Positions 18,446 through 27,148 of a stretch of DNA of 59,643 nt are shown one piece after another (position 1 is the stretch's first letter; the number at the start of each line of letters is the position of its first letter). The notes beneath the pieces were generated by a model that worked only from the letters and a program-made list of their open reading frames with translations, did no database searches and had not been told where the DNA came from. The position numbers and the translations under genes are program-made. The stretch comes from Ectocarpus siliculosus. Its lineage: Eukaryota; Sar; Phaeophyceae; Ectocarpales; Ectocarpaceae. The stretch lies in assembly GCA_000310025.1 (NCBI GenBank), contig FN649741.1, forward strand, positions 4,522,737 to 4,582,379. Direction: 5' to 3'.

Positions 18446-19426
18446 ATGCAGCCCTGGGTCGAAAAGTATCGCCCTAGGCGCGTGAAGGATGTCGTGCACC
18501 ACGATCACTTGAAACGGGTCTTAAAGGGAGCGGAGAAAACTGGCGATCTTCCTCATTTGCTTTTCCACGGTCCCCCGGGAACAGGCAAGACGTCAACCAT
18601 TCTGGCGCTGGCCCGAACGCTGTTGGGAGAAGAGAACATGAGAGAACGCGTGCTCGAGCTGAACGCTTCCGACGAACGCGGGTTGGACGTCGTGCGCGAC
18701 AAGATCAAGACTTTCTGCAAGATGTCGATCTCGTCGTTCCAACCCGGCTGTCCGCCGTTCAAGCTCGTGATCTTGGACGAAGCGGACACCATGACAGCCG
18801 ACGCACAGTCCGCTCTCCGCCGAACGATGGAGACGCAGGCCGTTGTGACGCGCTTTTGCCTGGTGTGCAACTATGTGTCGAAGATCATCGCCCCGCTGGC
18901 TTCTCGGTGCGCCAAGTTTCGATTCAGCACCCTCACTCCCGAGTCGATGAAGGGGAGGTTGCTCTACATCTGCGAACGCGAAAACATCATCTTCGAAAAC
19001 TGCAGCCGGGGCGTCTTGGACGCGATCGTCAAGAGCTCCAGAGGCGACATGCGAAGTGCTGTCAACCTGCTGCAGACGGTGTCGCAGCAGCAGCATCGCG
19101 TGACGCCGGAATCCGTCGTAGAGGTTGCGGGCGAGGTGCCCGAACGCGCCTTCGACACTCTGTGGTCGGCGGTGACTTCACCGTCGCATCTTGAGCATTT
19201 TGAGGACGTGGTGGATGCTGTGTCAACCTTCGTCGGGGAGGGCTACCCCGTGGGAAAAGTGTTGTCGGAGATCCAGAGCAGGGTCGTGCAGTCGGGAGAA
19301 CTCGAGAATGCCGACAAGGCTGTCATCTGCCTGGAGTTGATGGAAACGGATCGGTGCCTGAACGATGGCGCAGACGAGGAGCTGCAGTTGCTGAATATTT
19401 GTCTTGTCGTTCAGAGTGCGCTTTAA
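18446..19426 (+). CDS. Replication factor C small subunit (RFC2/RFC4-like), 326 aa
   Basis: This is a canonical clamp-loader ATPase: the start MQPWVEKYRPRRVKDVVHHD is the RFC box; Walker A GPPGTGKT lies at 42-49; Walker B DEAD at 111-114; the SRC arginine-finger motif at 153-155 (LASRCAKF); and a C-terminal collar domain follows. It would be a subunit of the pentamer that opens PCNA and loads it at primer ends. The open frame extends about 500 bp upstream through the antisense of the phytochrome gene, but the RFC box starts exactly at the ATG at 18446, which I therefore chose. A second, diverged RFC gene follows at 23974. Confidence 0.95.
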   Translation: MQPWVEKYRPRRVKDVVHHDHLKRVLKGAEKTGDLPHLLFHGPPGTGKTSTILALARTLLGEENMRERVLELNASDERGLDVVRDKIKTFCKMSISSFQPGCPPFKLVILDEADTMTADAQSALRRTMETQAVVTRFCLVCNYVSKIIAPLASRCAKFRFSTLTPESMKGRLLYICERENIIFENCSRGVLDAIVKSSRGDMRSAVNLLQTVSQQQHRVTPESVVEVAGEVPERAFDTLWSAVTSPSHLEHFEDVVDAVSTFVGEGYPVGKVLSEIQSRVVQSGELENADKAVICLELMETDRCLNDGADEELQLLNICLVVQSAL

Positions 19427-19554
19427 ACTAGGGGTTTGCTTGGTTTCTTTCTGTGTTTACATTTAAATATTCCCGTCTTGAACGAGACTGTGGTGGAAAG
19501 TTTGGCTGTGGAGCCAAGGTTTTCATATTGCATCATTTTACGAAAACCAAATAA
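19427..19554. promoter_or_regulatory. A/T-rich spacer with start-proximal AATAAATG
   Basis: This short spacer ends in CCAAATAAATG, where the ATG is the start of the next gene. The same A/T-rich, AATAAA-containing arrangement recurs before the genes at 52, 20013, 23974 and 28192 and is a candidate viral promoter element or an upstream polyadenylation signal. Confidence 0.35.
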
Positions 19555-19971
19555 ATGGACACGGGAGAAATGTTCGAGGTCCTCCGGACATGTATTATCG
19601 GCGAGAGTTTCAGGGCCTGTGGCGTCGGGTATCACCCGGAGGACGCCCTCGAAGCATACCACGCCAGCGAATTTTTTGACAACGTCGACGAGGACGACAT
19701 CACAGGCAGCTTCCACAGCCCAGAGCATTTCTTGGAGAACCTGTGCTCGTCGAACGCTGGAAGAGTGTACGACACAATTCGCGAGATGGACGATCTCTGG
19801 GAATCGGGATCGCCGGAGTCCCTGTCGAGGTCCTCGGCGGAAACGATGAAACTGTTGTGGGATCTCGGCAACGCCGAGGCTCTCCAGTACATTGACGACA
19901 ATTTCGGCCAACCAGTGGCACAGGAGTTTTTGGAGTATGGGTCGTCGTTGTTCGACTGTTCGACCAATTAG
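19555..19971 (+). CDS. Hypothetical acidic protein, 138 aa
   Basis: I do not recognise this protein. It is strongly acidic (FFDNVDEDDITGSF; REMDDLWESGSPES) and predicted mostly helical, with no signal peptide or TM. The start at 19555 sits directly in the AATAAATG context. It lies between the RFC gene and the SLATT-like gene, all on the plus strand. Acidity could suit a DNA-mimic or protein-binding role, but nothing in the sequence proves it. Confidence 0.55.
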   Translation: MDTGEMFEVLRTCIIGESFRACGVGYHPEDALEAYHASEFFDNVDEDDITGSFHSPEHFLENLCSSNAGRVYDTIREMDDLWESGSPESLSRSSAETMKLLWDLGNAEALQYIDDNFGQPVAQEFLEYGSSLFDCSTN

Positions 19972-20012
19972 CGAGGCGAGACCAATAAATATTTTGTAGG
20001 CTTAGTGAAACG

Positions 20013-20738
20013 ATGAAGGTTTATCCTGGCAACATGGAACCGGTGAACGAAGAAAAAGTGGAAACCGTCGATCTCGACGAACTGGAGGGAGCACTGGGGG
20101 GAACAGAAAACATCTTTGCACAGGAGTACGGAGCCGAAACCATGACGCAGGCGAGAGAAAACCGGGAACGGCTCGCGCGAATCACGAGCAAAACGAAAAA
20201 ACACACAGTTGACCCCGGATTACAAGTTGGGACCAACGCCCGACTCAGTCATTTCCAGAAGGAGAAACTATACCAAAATGACTGGAATAACTCTGTCCTT
20301 GATTTGATGGAAAATCTGCTGTATGAATGCGCGCAATCTTCGAAAGCCCACGCGGACGCAGCAAGGGCTTGTCGTCGCAAGTACAGGATGTTGATGATAC
20401 CGTCAATCGTTGTCGCGACTGCGGCTACAAGCGCATCGTTCTTCGCCGCCGGGGGAAGTCCCTGTGGTGAGGATGGCGGAAGCGATGACGATGGCCTCAA
20501 GTATGTAGTCGCCTCATTGACAGCCCTCGTCGGAATCATGTCCGGAATCGCAAGTGTGTACAACTTCAAATCGAAGATGAGCGAAAACGTTGCGGCCTCC
20601 GGTGCTTTTGCGAATCTTGCGCGCCGGTGCAAAATTATCTGCTTTCTTCCCATCCACCTCAAGCCCAATAGTGAGGTGGCCCTGACAGACATTTCGGCAG
20701 AGCAAGCGCATCTAACTAGTAGCTCGCCATTACTTTGA
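20013..20738 (+). CDS. SLATT-like two-TM protein, 241 aa
   Basis: An N-terminal soluble part (about 1-120) leads into a helix with a conserved-looking stretch (SKAHADAARACRRKYR). Two TM segments follow, at about 127-150 (LMIPSIVVATAATSASFF) and 170-190 (VVASLTALVGIMSGIASVY). After them comes an amphipathic helix KSKMSENVAASGAFANLARR. This architecture matches the SLATT superfamily (predicted two-TM pore-forming modules first described beside SMODS/SLOG proteins, also present in eukaryotes and large DNA viruses). Likely a membrane channel or perturbing protein of internal membranes. It starts 42 bp after the preceding gene and ends 63 bp before a lipase gene. The family call rests on topology and pattern only. 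Confidence 0.7.
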   Translation: MKVYPGNMEPVNEEKVETVDLDELEGALGGTENIFAQEYGAETMTQARENRERLARITSKTKKHTVDPGLQVGTNARLSHFQKEKLYQNDWNNSVLDLMENLLYECAQSSKAHADAARACRRKYRMLMIPSIVVATAATSASFFAAGGSPCGEDGGSDDDGLKYVVASLTALVGIMSGIASVYNFKSKMSENVAASGAFANLARRCKIICFLPIHLKPNSEVALTDISAEQAHLTSSSPLL

Positions 20739-20800
20739 AATCTTCCTCGACGGCTCACGAAAACGAAATAAAATATTGCATTTGGGTAAACCAAAGCGAA

Positions 20801-21637
20801 ATGCAGTTCTTGCAACTGTTCTCGGTAATAGTCAGCTCATGCGTCTCCCGGGTGTCATCTCTGATGACCGTGTTGCAACCGGCAATCGCGCTAGCTTCGT
20901 CCCCTTCCTCCTCCTCTGAATTAACTCAAGACCACTTAAGAGCCGCAAAGCTGTGTCGGGACGTCTACTCGGAGAGCGTCGAAAGTAGCCCGGACACGTA
21001 CGTCGAAAGTGCCGACACGGGCGCGCAGGCGACGGTCACGCTTGAAGGTACGAAAGCCACCGTGTGCTTCCGCGGGAGCGACAGTGCCGCCGACTGGAAG
21101 ACAAACTTTTCTCTGGCAAAAGTACCCTTTCTGTCGCGGAAACACACCAATCCCGAGGTAGAAGTCCATTCGGGTTTCTTCATGGCCCACAACTCCGTCA
21201 AGGCGAAAATCTACGCAAAACTCAACAAGATGCTGGAGTCCGGCGAATGCACGAGCATTTTGTTTGCAGGTCACTCTTCTGGCGTAATGTCGGCGATATC
21301 GGCGTTCGACTTTCAGAACGACAAAAACGTTCCCGTGGAAGTGGTGACGTTCGGCGCCCCCAAGGTCGGCAATGCAGCATTCGCCTCCGACTTTGACAGA
21401 GCGATTACGTGCACGCGCATCGTCAACGACAACGATGGGGTTGCTCTCGCGCCAATGTTCGGCGGATACCACCACGTCGGCAGCAACGTCATCCACATGG
21501 CAGACCCCGGTGGAGACGGTGGTGTGGCGCAGTTGTTTTCCAAACTGTGGAGTATGGTCCGACTTGATGCGGTGTCCGACCACAACATCGACAAATATGT
21601 TACCAACATCGAGAGATGCTTGAAGAAAGTAAATTAA
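20801..21637 (+). CDS. Class 3 (fungal-type) lipase, secreted, 278 aa
   Basis: The alpha/beta-hydrolase signatures of Lipase_3 are present: an oxyanion-loop region TVCFRGSDSAADWKTNF; the nucleophile elbow GHSSG with S159; a catalytic Asp candidate in IVNDNDGVA; and His in SDHNIDKYV. The motif VTFGAPKVGN is typical of the family. I chose the ATG at 20801 because it gives a hydrophobic N-terminus (MQFLQLFSVIVSSC), a likely signal peptide; the upstream in-frame codon at 20735 would spoil it. The enzyme would hydrolyse glycerolipids, perhaps at the cell membrane during entry or release. Neighbours on both sides are membrane proteins. Confidence 0.88.
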   Translation: MQFLQLFSVIVSSCVSRVSSLMTVLQPAIALASSPSSSSELTQDHLRAAKLCRDVYSESVESSPDTYVESADTGAQATVTLEGTKATVCFRGSDSAADWKTNFSLAKVPFLSRKHTNPEVEVHSGFFMAHNSVKAKIYAKLNKMLESGECTSILFAGHSSGVMSAISAFDFQNDKNVPVEVVTFGAPKVGNAAFASDFDRAITCTRIVNDNDGVALAPMFGGYHHVGSNVIHMADPGGDGGVAQLFSKLWSMVRLDAVSDHNIDKYVTNIERCLKKVN

Positions 21638-21666
21638 ATATATGCTTTGTGTCATGACCCACATAT

Positions 21667-23706
21667 ATGTTTGCATGCCTTGGTCGCATTTTAGGAGGTT
21701 TCATAGCACAATACATCGGCGTCCTCGTTAGCATCAAGGTCTTCGCGTCGCCCGGGGGCACTATCTTCTGGTGGACTCAGACTGCAATCGCGATCGCGGC
21801 GATGCTGCACACACCCGATCCACACTGGCCCGAGCGCGTCGGGCACATCGCGAGCAGCACGTTAACCTACATCCCTTTCCGCTTCAGGAAGTTTCCGGTA
21901 CCATTGCTGTTTGCCATTTGCGCAAGCAATTCGATGGGTCAGTTTTTTGGTTACGTCTCAATGAAGCACTTCTTTCCAGTGCTATCACAGAAGGAAGTTG
22001 GAACCCTCAAGTTTCTTGCAATATTTGTTGCCTTTCCGGTGGTTATCGCGAGCATTGTCGCGAGCATTCCCGGGAGCCTTGCGTTTTATTTTTTGGGCAC
22101 GGACGTCGATCTGTTTTCAGTGGCCGTGAACTACACGCTTGGACATATGTCGGGAACGATAGCACTACTGTACCCTCTGCTGATCGTGCCGGCCCTGTGG
22201 AAAACCCGATCTCGCTCGCCCAACACGCTGGTTTGCGGCACGAGCGCCTTTTTCGGAATCACGTCCATGTGCGCCTTCTCCAACTATCACTTGCTCGGCT
22301 TTGCGTCGATCGTGGTAATGTACGGTCTGCTGGTTGGAGTCAGTGCATGTATTGATCAGTTCCACGCAAGTCTCGTCCAGCTTGCGTGCATGGGATCAAT
22401 CCTAGGGTTGACGGCGGCTGGACGAGGACCTTTTGTGCATGCCGTGAAGGATCGTGAAACAGACGAGGTGTTGATAGGTACTCAAATGGGAATCGCGGCA
22501 CTGTCGGCCTTGAACGCATTCGTGGTCATTCTGGTGTCGCAGCTCCGCGATCTGCAGACGTTTGAGAAGATCTCTCGTTGCCAGGCGGAAGAGCTGGCCG
22601 AGAGACAGACCCTTGACCTCTACCGGATCGGACACGATATGAAAAACAATGCAACTTTAATCCAGGCATTATGCGAGGTGGGCGAGACCGATGGGGACAA
22701 CAGCATTCTGGAAACTGTGAAGTCCGTAAACATTCTGGGTAACGTGCTAGTGTCTGATATGGTCGATATGGTCAACGGAAGTAAAGCCCATCGCGTTGTC
22801 CCCAAAGAAGATGTTGACATAAAGGAACTGTTGAATGTCTATTCGATGGTCGGTACGGGAATGCTTTTGTTGGAGGGAAAGGATAAAGACATTACGATGG
22901 GCGTGCGAATCGCCGACGGTGAAAAGTTGGAAGTATACATTAACAAGGAGCGCCTCCATCAAATCATGTGTAACATACTGAGCAATTCCGTCAAGTACAC
23001 GCAGAGCGGGACAATCGTTTTGGAAGCCGGGTGTTGCTCGGAAAGCACCGTTGAGATTCGCGTCACGGACAGCGGCATCGGTATGAGCGAGGCTGACGTT
23101 TGTAAAGTTTTTGATCTGTTTTTCAGGAGCGGACCAGCATCACAGATCAACTCGGGAACCGGCCTTGGTTTGTCCAACGTGAGAAAAATTTGTAATTCGA
23201 TAGGAGCGAAGATAGACGTTTCGAGTCCCGGAGAGGGTCAAGGAAGCACGTTCACGCTTGTGTTTCCACGAACACGTCGCAGCATCGTCTCCAGTCCAAG
23301 GCAGATATCGACGCAATTTTCGTTCCACATTCTCGCGATGGACGATTCGGTCTTGATTCGGGGGCTGATGTCGAAGTATTTGACTTCGTTTGGTTGCGAC
23401 GTTGTCAGCGCGTGTTCGGCCGAAGAGTCTCGTGCTCTCCTTGGTCAACCAAACCAAGAAAAGTTCGATATAGTGATCACCGACAGCTTTATGGGGGACG
23501 AGACGGGGATTGATTTTATTAACAGCTTGCGGAGGGGTGCGGTAAGGGGATTGTCAAGCGATTTGCCGTGCATTCTTTGCAGTGGAGATATTCACGAGTT
23601 CGACGACCCCAGAACAATTTCGATCACGAAACCTTTCTCGTCTGCCGACATTGCCGATGCTCTCAACATTTTCGCGTCATCAGATGTTAGACGGCAGCAA
23701 GTTTAG
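21667..23706 (+). CDS. Membrane-bound hybrid histidine kinase (MASE1-like sensor), 679 aa
   Basis: About 290 N-terminal residues form 7-8 TM helices resembling a MASE1-type sensor (ASPGGTIFWWTQTAIAIAAM at the start is typical). A short linker leads to HisKA with H323 in an HDMKNN motif, HATPase (CNILSNSVKYT; TDSGIGMS; GTGLGLSNV), and a C-terminal receiver with D606 (VITDSFMGDETG) and Lys in ITKPFSSAD. It is an intact hybrid kinase that should sit in a membrane and sense an unknown signal. It begins 30 bp after the lipase stop. This is the third hybrid kinase within 13.4 kb. Confidence 0.92.
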   Translation: MFACLGRILGGFIAQYIGVLVSIKVFASPGGTIFWWTQTAIAIAAMLHTPDPHWPERVGHIASSTLTYIPFRFRKFPVPLLFAICASNSMGQFFGYVSMKHFFPVLSQKEVGTLKFLAIFVAFPVVIASIVASIPGSLAFYFLGTDVDLFSVAVNYTLGHMSGTIALLYPLLIVPALWKTRSRSPNTLVCGTSAFFGITSMCAFSNYHLLGFASIVVMYGLLVGVSACIDQFHASLVQLACMGSILGLTAAGRGPFVHAVKDRETDEVLIGTQMGIAALSALNAFVVILVSQLRDLQTFEKISRCQAEELAERQTLDLYRIGHDMKNNATLIQALCEVGETDGDNSILETVKSVNILGNVLVSDMVDMVNGSKAHRVVPKEDVDIKELLNVYSMVGTGMLLLEGKDKDITMGVRIADGEKLEVYINKERLHQIMCNILSNSVKYTQSGTIVLEAGCCSESTVEIRVTDSGIGMSEADVCKVFDLFFRSGPASQINSGTGLGLSNVRKICNSIGAKIDVSSPGEGQGSTFTLVFPRTRRSIVSSPRQISTQFSFHILAMDDSVLIRGLMSKYLTSFGCDVVSACSAEESRALLGQPNQEKFDIVITDSFMGDETGIDFINSLRRGAVRGLSSDLPCILCSGDIHEFDDPRTISITKPFSSADIADALNIFASSDVRRQQV

Positions 23707-23973
23707 GGAGTGGCGGAAATGCCAACAAAATAAAAACATTTAATCAATATAAATGCTTTATTGCCTCCTCTACTTGCTCTGTCCCCGAATGTACCACGAC
23801 CTCTTCGTGGCCGATCGGAAACCAACTCATCGCTTTCACGCTCATCCGCCGCGCGACGAGTTCAAGGACGTCTACGAAGACACCCCCGCTCTTCACGACA
23901 TTAAATTGTAAATTTTGTTTCGTGGTGCACACACACACGCACACACACATACACACACACGCAATAAAAAAAC
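23707..23973. promoter_or_regulatory. 267-bp spacer with (CA)n tract before the RFC3-like gene
   Basis: No convincing gene is seen. A minus-strand frame exists at 23744-23905 (ends EEAIKHLY) but lacks a good ATG. The last 50 bp consist of an interrupted CA tract (about 23928-23961) followed by GCAATAAAAAAAC and the start codon. The CA tract so close to a start codon is repeated before TAF13 and the ankyrin gene. Confidence 0.4.
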
Positions 23974-24948
23974 ATGCACCCCGAGATCGAGGATCGCTTG
24001 ACATGCATGTCGCGCCACGGAGACATCCCACACCTCCTCTTCCACGGCCCGCGGGGATCGGGCAAGATGACGCTAGTCAGACACCTCTTGGAGAAACTGT
24101 ACGGTCCGGGCGTGAACAGAGTGACTGCCGAGAAACGCGTTGTGGAGACAGCCTCGTCAAAACATACGATCGAGATCGACGTTCGCGTATCCAATTACCA
24201 CATCGAGATGGAACCGAGCGACGCCGGTGCCAACGACACGTATGTGGTGCAGCACGCCATCAAGGAGATGGCCAACAACGGGTCCATCGCCGCCGTCTTC
24301 AAAAACTGTGACGTGAGGCACAAGACGATCGTGTTGCGCGGCGCCGGCAATTTGAGCAAGCAGGCGCAGGCGGGATTGCGAAGGACGATGGAGAAGTTCA
24401 CCGCCTCGTGTCGATTGGTGTTGGTTTCCGCATTTGCCTCTAGAGTCATCGAGCCTCTGCGTTCGCGGTGCGTCTTGATCCGTGTTCCGCTCCCTAGCGC
24501 GGAGAATTTGGCGGCGGCGATCGAGATCGATGACGAGACGTTGGTTTCGCAAATTGTGGAAAGCTCGGGGAGGTCTATCTCTCGAGCGATGTTCATGGCC
24601 AAGGCGGGCAGCGCCGACAAGATGCTGTGGGTCAAGTACGTTGAATCAATATGTACAGGTGTTTTTCTGGAGCAGAGTCCGCGAAAGCTGATTGATGTCA
24701 GGGACAGCTTGAACGAACTGTTGGTAGCAGGAGTGCCAGCCTCCATAATTTTGAAAACGCTGATGCACGGGTTGATCTCTCATAAAAGTCTCAGGGGGGA
24801 GGGTGGCGTCAAGCGTGAGATCGTCAGGTGGGCCGCGGTTTACGAGCACAGGATCTGCGTTGGGTCGAAGGATATCTTGCACCTCGAGGCCTTCGTTGCG
24901 TCGTTCATGGATCTGTACAAGAAACATACCGTCAATCAGTTTTCGTAA
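23974..24948 (+). CDS. Replication factor C subunit, human RFC3 / yeast Rfc5 type, 324 aa
   Basis: The Walker A is atypical (GPRGSGKMT) and Walker B lacks the acidic DExx (IVLRGAGNLSKQAQAGLRRTME), as expected for the non-canonical RFC3/Rfc5 subunit. The diagnostic stretch YHIEMEPSDAGANDTYVVQH matches the signature of that subunit. The SRC motif (LRSRCVLI) is kept, so it can supply an arginine finger to a neighbour. Together with the gene at 18446 it gives two of the five clamp-loader positions; the others may lie outside the window or come from the host. The start follows an A-rich leader. Confidence 0.9.
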   Translation: MHPEIEDRLTCMSRHGDIPHLLFHGPRGSGKMTLVRHLLEKLYGPGVNRVTAEKRVVETASSKHTIEIDVRVSNYHIEMEPSDAGANDTYVVQHAIKEMANNGSIAAVFKNCDVRHKTIVLRGAGNLSKQAQAGLRRTMEKFTASCRLVLVSAFASRVIEPLRSRCVLIRVPLPSAENLAAAIEIDDETLVSQIVESSGRSISRAMFMAKAGSADKMLWVKYVESICTGVFLEQSPRKLIDVRDSLNELLVAGVPASIILKTLMHGLISHKSLRGEGGVKREIVRWAAVYEHRICVGSKDILHLEAFVASFMDLYKKHTVNQFS

Positions 24949-24973
24949 TTTTTTTTGTGAGTTTAGTGTATGT

Positions 24974-26290
24974 ATGTCAATGGCGTGCGAAACCTTGGCC
25001 GAGAGACAGGCTGCGAACGCGGCCAAGCCGTGCAAGAAAGCTTTCAGGCCGGTGTTTCCGGCAGCGATTGCTGGGTATGTGGCTCCAGGGCTCCTTTTTT
25101 TGGGGTGCTCGGTAGTGGGATACGGATTGTCTACTCGAAGGAAGTGGGCCGTTTCCGGTCTAGTGTCGCCCTCCACTCAAATGTCGATAATGCTCTTATT
25201 AATGGTTGCCGACCATGGAAGCTCGTTCTGGGACCACTCACGGGTCTCCTCCGAAGAGTACTGCTTGACCAGTATGATCACGTCCTCCAAGACGTTGGAT
25301 GATACGATCGGCAGACTTGTTTTTGGAGGACTGGGGACCGTCTTGGCGGCGGTAGCGGCTTATGGGGTGAGGAGTGGATCGATCACGTTGGCGGCCACCA
25401 GCGTGCCTTTTGCCATGATCAGCTACTACCTCTGTTGGTCTCCACAAAAATTTCAAAGTTGCCGCAACAACGGCCTGTTTACGGGAGGGCTCGCGTTCGG
25501 TTTGGACATCATGGCGTTCGTTGGTATCATGGAGGTACTGCTGCAATCCTCTGGCAACAAGGATACGTCTTGGCACGTGCCAACTGTAATGTATTGTGTC
25601 GTGATATCTGCTCTGTTTGTCGCGCTGTTCGGTTGGCACAGCGACTACGGGAAAAGGGTCAGGCCCGGCTCCTGTGTGATCGACGACGAGGCAGATGAGG
25701 CTGCCGACAAGCTAAGAGACAAGAGACCCGAGTTGTACACGGGGGTTTTGATGAGCGTCACGAGCATCGCGTTCTACCTGTATCTGAAAATGAGTTTCAG
25801 TGAAATCTCCTGTTGCGCCACGTTCCCTGCACTCTTGTTTCTGGGCTTCGATGTATTGATCAAGCTACAGGTCTGGAAACGGGGGAAAGCGCTAGTCGGA
25901 GACGCCCTTCATAGGTCGTTCATATACCTTACCGTCCAAGCTCTGGACGTGGCCTTGAGCTCTAGTTCACTCGTGTCTCTAATGTCCGACAAAGGTTTGC
26001 TTGGAGGCGGCGTTGCAAAGTCGCGAGGATTGCTGACCCATGCAGCTCATCTTGCCGGCGGGTCCATGACATATGTCTGGAATGTTTTGAGGCTGATTGC
26101 CGCTCTGATTTCGGGCGGCGGCAGCGGCATGGCGACGGGCTCGTTCAACAGGCTTGCTGAAATAGTGAAGCTTGTTTCGCTCAACGTTGCCGCAAATCTC
26201 GTCCCTCTTTTCATCGACCAGAAAAACTCCTCGTATGTCCTCAGTGCTTCCCCCCAGAATGATTTGAATGTGCCGTGTCACGTAGACTAA
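24974..26290 (+). CDS. Polytopic membrane protein, 438 aa
   Basis: Around ten hydrophobic segments are visible (for example FPAAIAGYVAPGLLFLG, LVFGGLGTVLAAVAAYG, VMYCVVISALFVALFG, YTGVLMSVTSIAFYLYL). No transporter or channel family is recognised. The segment IDDEADEAADKLRDK in the middle looks like a cytosolic charged loop. The frame extends upstream inside the RFC gene, but the first ATGs after the RFC stop are at 24974 and 24980; the first lies only 25 bp after that stop. It is probably an integral membrane protein of virion or infected cell; function unknown. Confidence 0.65.
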   Translation: MSMACETLAERQAANAAKPCKKAFRPVFPAAIAGYVAPGLLFLGCSVVGYGLSTRRKWAVSGLVSPSTQMSIMLLLMVADHGSSFWDHSRVSSEEYCLTSMITSSKTLDDTIGRLVFGGLGTVLAAVAAYGVRSGSITLAATSVPFAMISYYLCWSPQKFQSCRNNGLFTGGLAFGLDIMAFVGIMEVLLQSSGNKDTSWHVPTVMYCVVISALFVALFGWHSDYGKRVRPGSCVIDDEADEAADKLRDKRPELYTGVLMSVTSIAFYLYLKMSFSEISCCATFPALLFLGFDVLIKLQVWKRGKALVGDALHRSFIYLTVQALDVALSSSSLVSLMSDKGLLGGGVAKSRGLLTHAAHLAGGSMTYVWNVLRLIAALISGGGSGMATGSFNRLAEIVKLVSLNVAANLVPLFIDQKNSSYVLSASPQNDLNVPCHVD

Positions 26291-26378
26291 TCTGCTAACT
26301 CACTGACGAAGTCCGGTGACAACGTTAACCTGTGTGTCTTTTAAGAAGGAAAAAATATTGCTCAAACTAAAATAAGCA

Positions 26379-27083
26379 ATGTCAGCCAGAGATTGCTACG
26401 AACTTGGCCACGAAAACTGTGCCACAGACAACCGCTGCGTCCTCGAGTACAATGTTGAAAACGAACACCCCACATGCGTTCCACGCCAAATGCATCGCCT
26501 GCTTACTGATCACGAGGTTCGTGTGTTGGAAAGAGTCTTTGAACAGGTTCTTCTGCAATTTTTTCGTCCTGAAAATACAGCCTCAAACGTGCTCGATCAG
26601 TCTATACAGCGTCTTGCTCACGAGCTGAGGCCGAGAGTGGAGTGGAACATTCGGAGTCTCACGGCGCAGGGGAACATCGCGTCGTGGATGAATGGTGTGG
26701 CCAATGTGTCGCAAGATATCATCCGCGAAGTCAATCAACGAAGTCCGCGGCTACAGCAATCGTCTCTGCAACAAGTTTCCCCGAGCGATCAAGAGAGGAT
26801 AGCGTCCGCCGTTCGTCGAGTACAGCACGAACGTCGCAGACTGATGGCTATCGACAGAGATGTAAGGCGTCGACAAATCCCGGGATGGCTCATTCGACGT
26901 CGAGCACGGGAAGCACGGGAAGCACGGCGAGAAGAAGAAGAAAGGAGAGAACGCCTTGCACAACGTGAACTTGATGAGGCGAATGTAGAGTTGATGGCTA
27001 ATGCCCTCGTGTGCGTCATCATATGTGCACTGATTCTCCACATTGATGTGATTTACCCGATACTTGGTGAATTTTTCTTTTGA
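26379..27083 (+). CDS. Cys-motif protein with C-terminal TM anchor, 234 aa
   Basis: The N-terminus has a compact cysteine module, C6-x7-C14-x5-C20 and a fourth Cys in HPTCVPRQ, resembling the N-terminus of the RING-like protein at 8587. A long helical middle follows with an Arg/Glu-rich coiled coil (REAREARREEEERRERLAQ). It ends with a hydrophobic helix (ALVCVIICALILHIDVIYPIL), so it is tail-anchored. The ATG at 26379 follows an A-rich leader with AATAAG. Function unknown. The shared cysteine module suggests a viral paralogous domain family. Confidence 0.6.
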   Translation: MSARDCYELGHENCATDNRCVLEYNVENEHPTCVPRQMHRLLTDHEVRVLERVFEQVLLQFFRPENTASNVLDQSIQRLAHELRPRVEWNIRSLTAQGNIASWMNGVANVSQDIIREVNQRSPRLQQSSLQQVSPSDQERIASAVRRVQHERRRLMAIDRDVRRRQIPGWLIRRRAREAREARREEEERRERLAQRELDEANVELMANALVCVIICALILHIDVIYPILGEFFF

Positions 27084-27148
27084 AGTGATGCTTTGCGGCG
27101 CGCGGACAACCATCCGTAAAACAAACATCCCCGCAATTGAAACATGAA

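Noticed and set aside
23744-24031. Minus-strand 95-aa gene before the RFC3-like gene
   Set aside because: Half of it is encoded by the CA tract and it overlaps the RFC3 start; no suitable ATG for the plausible C-terminal part.
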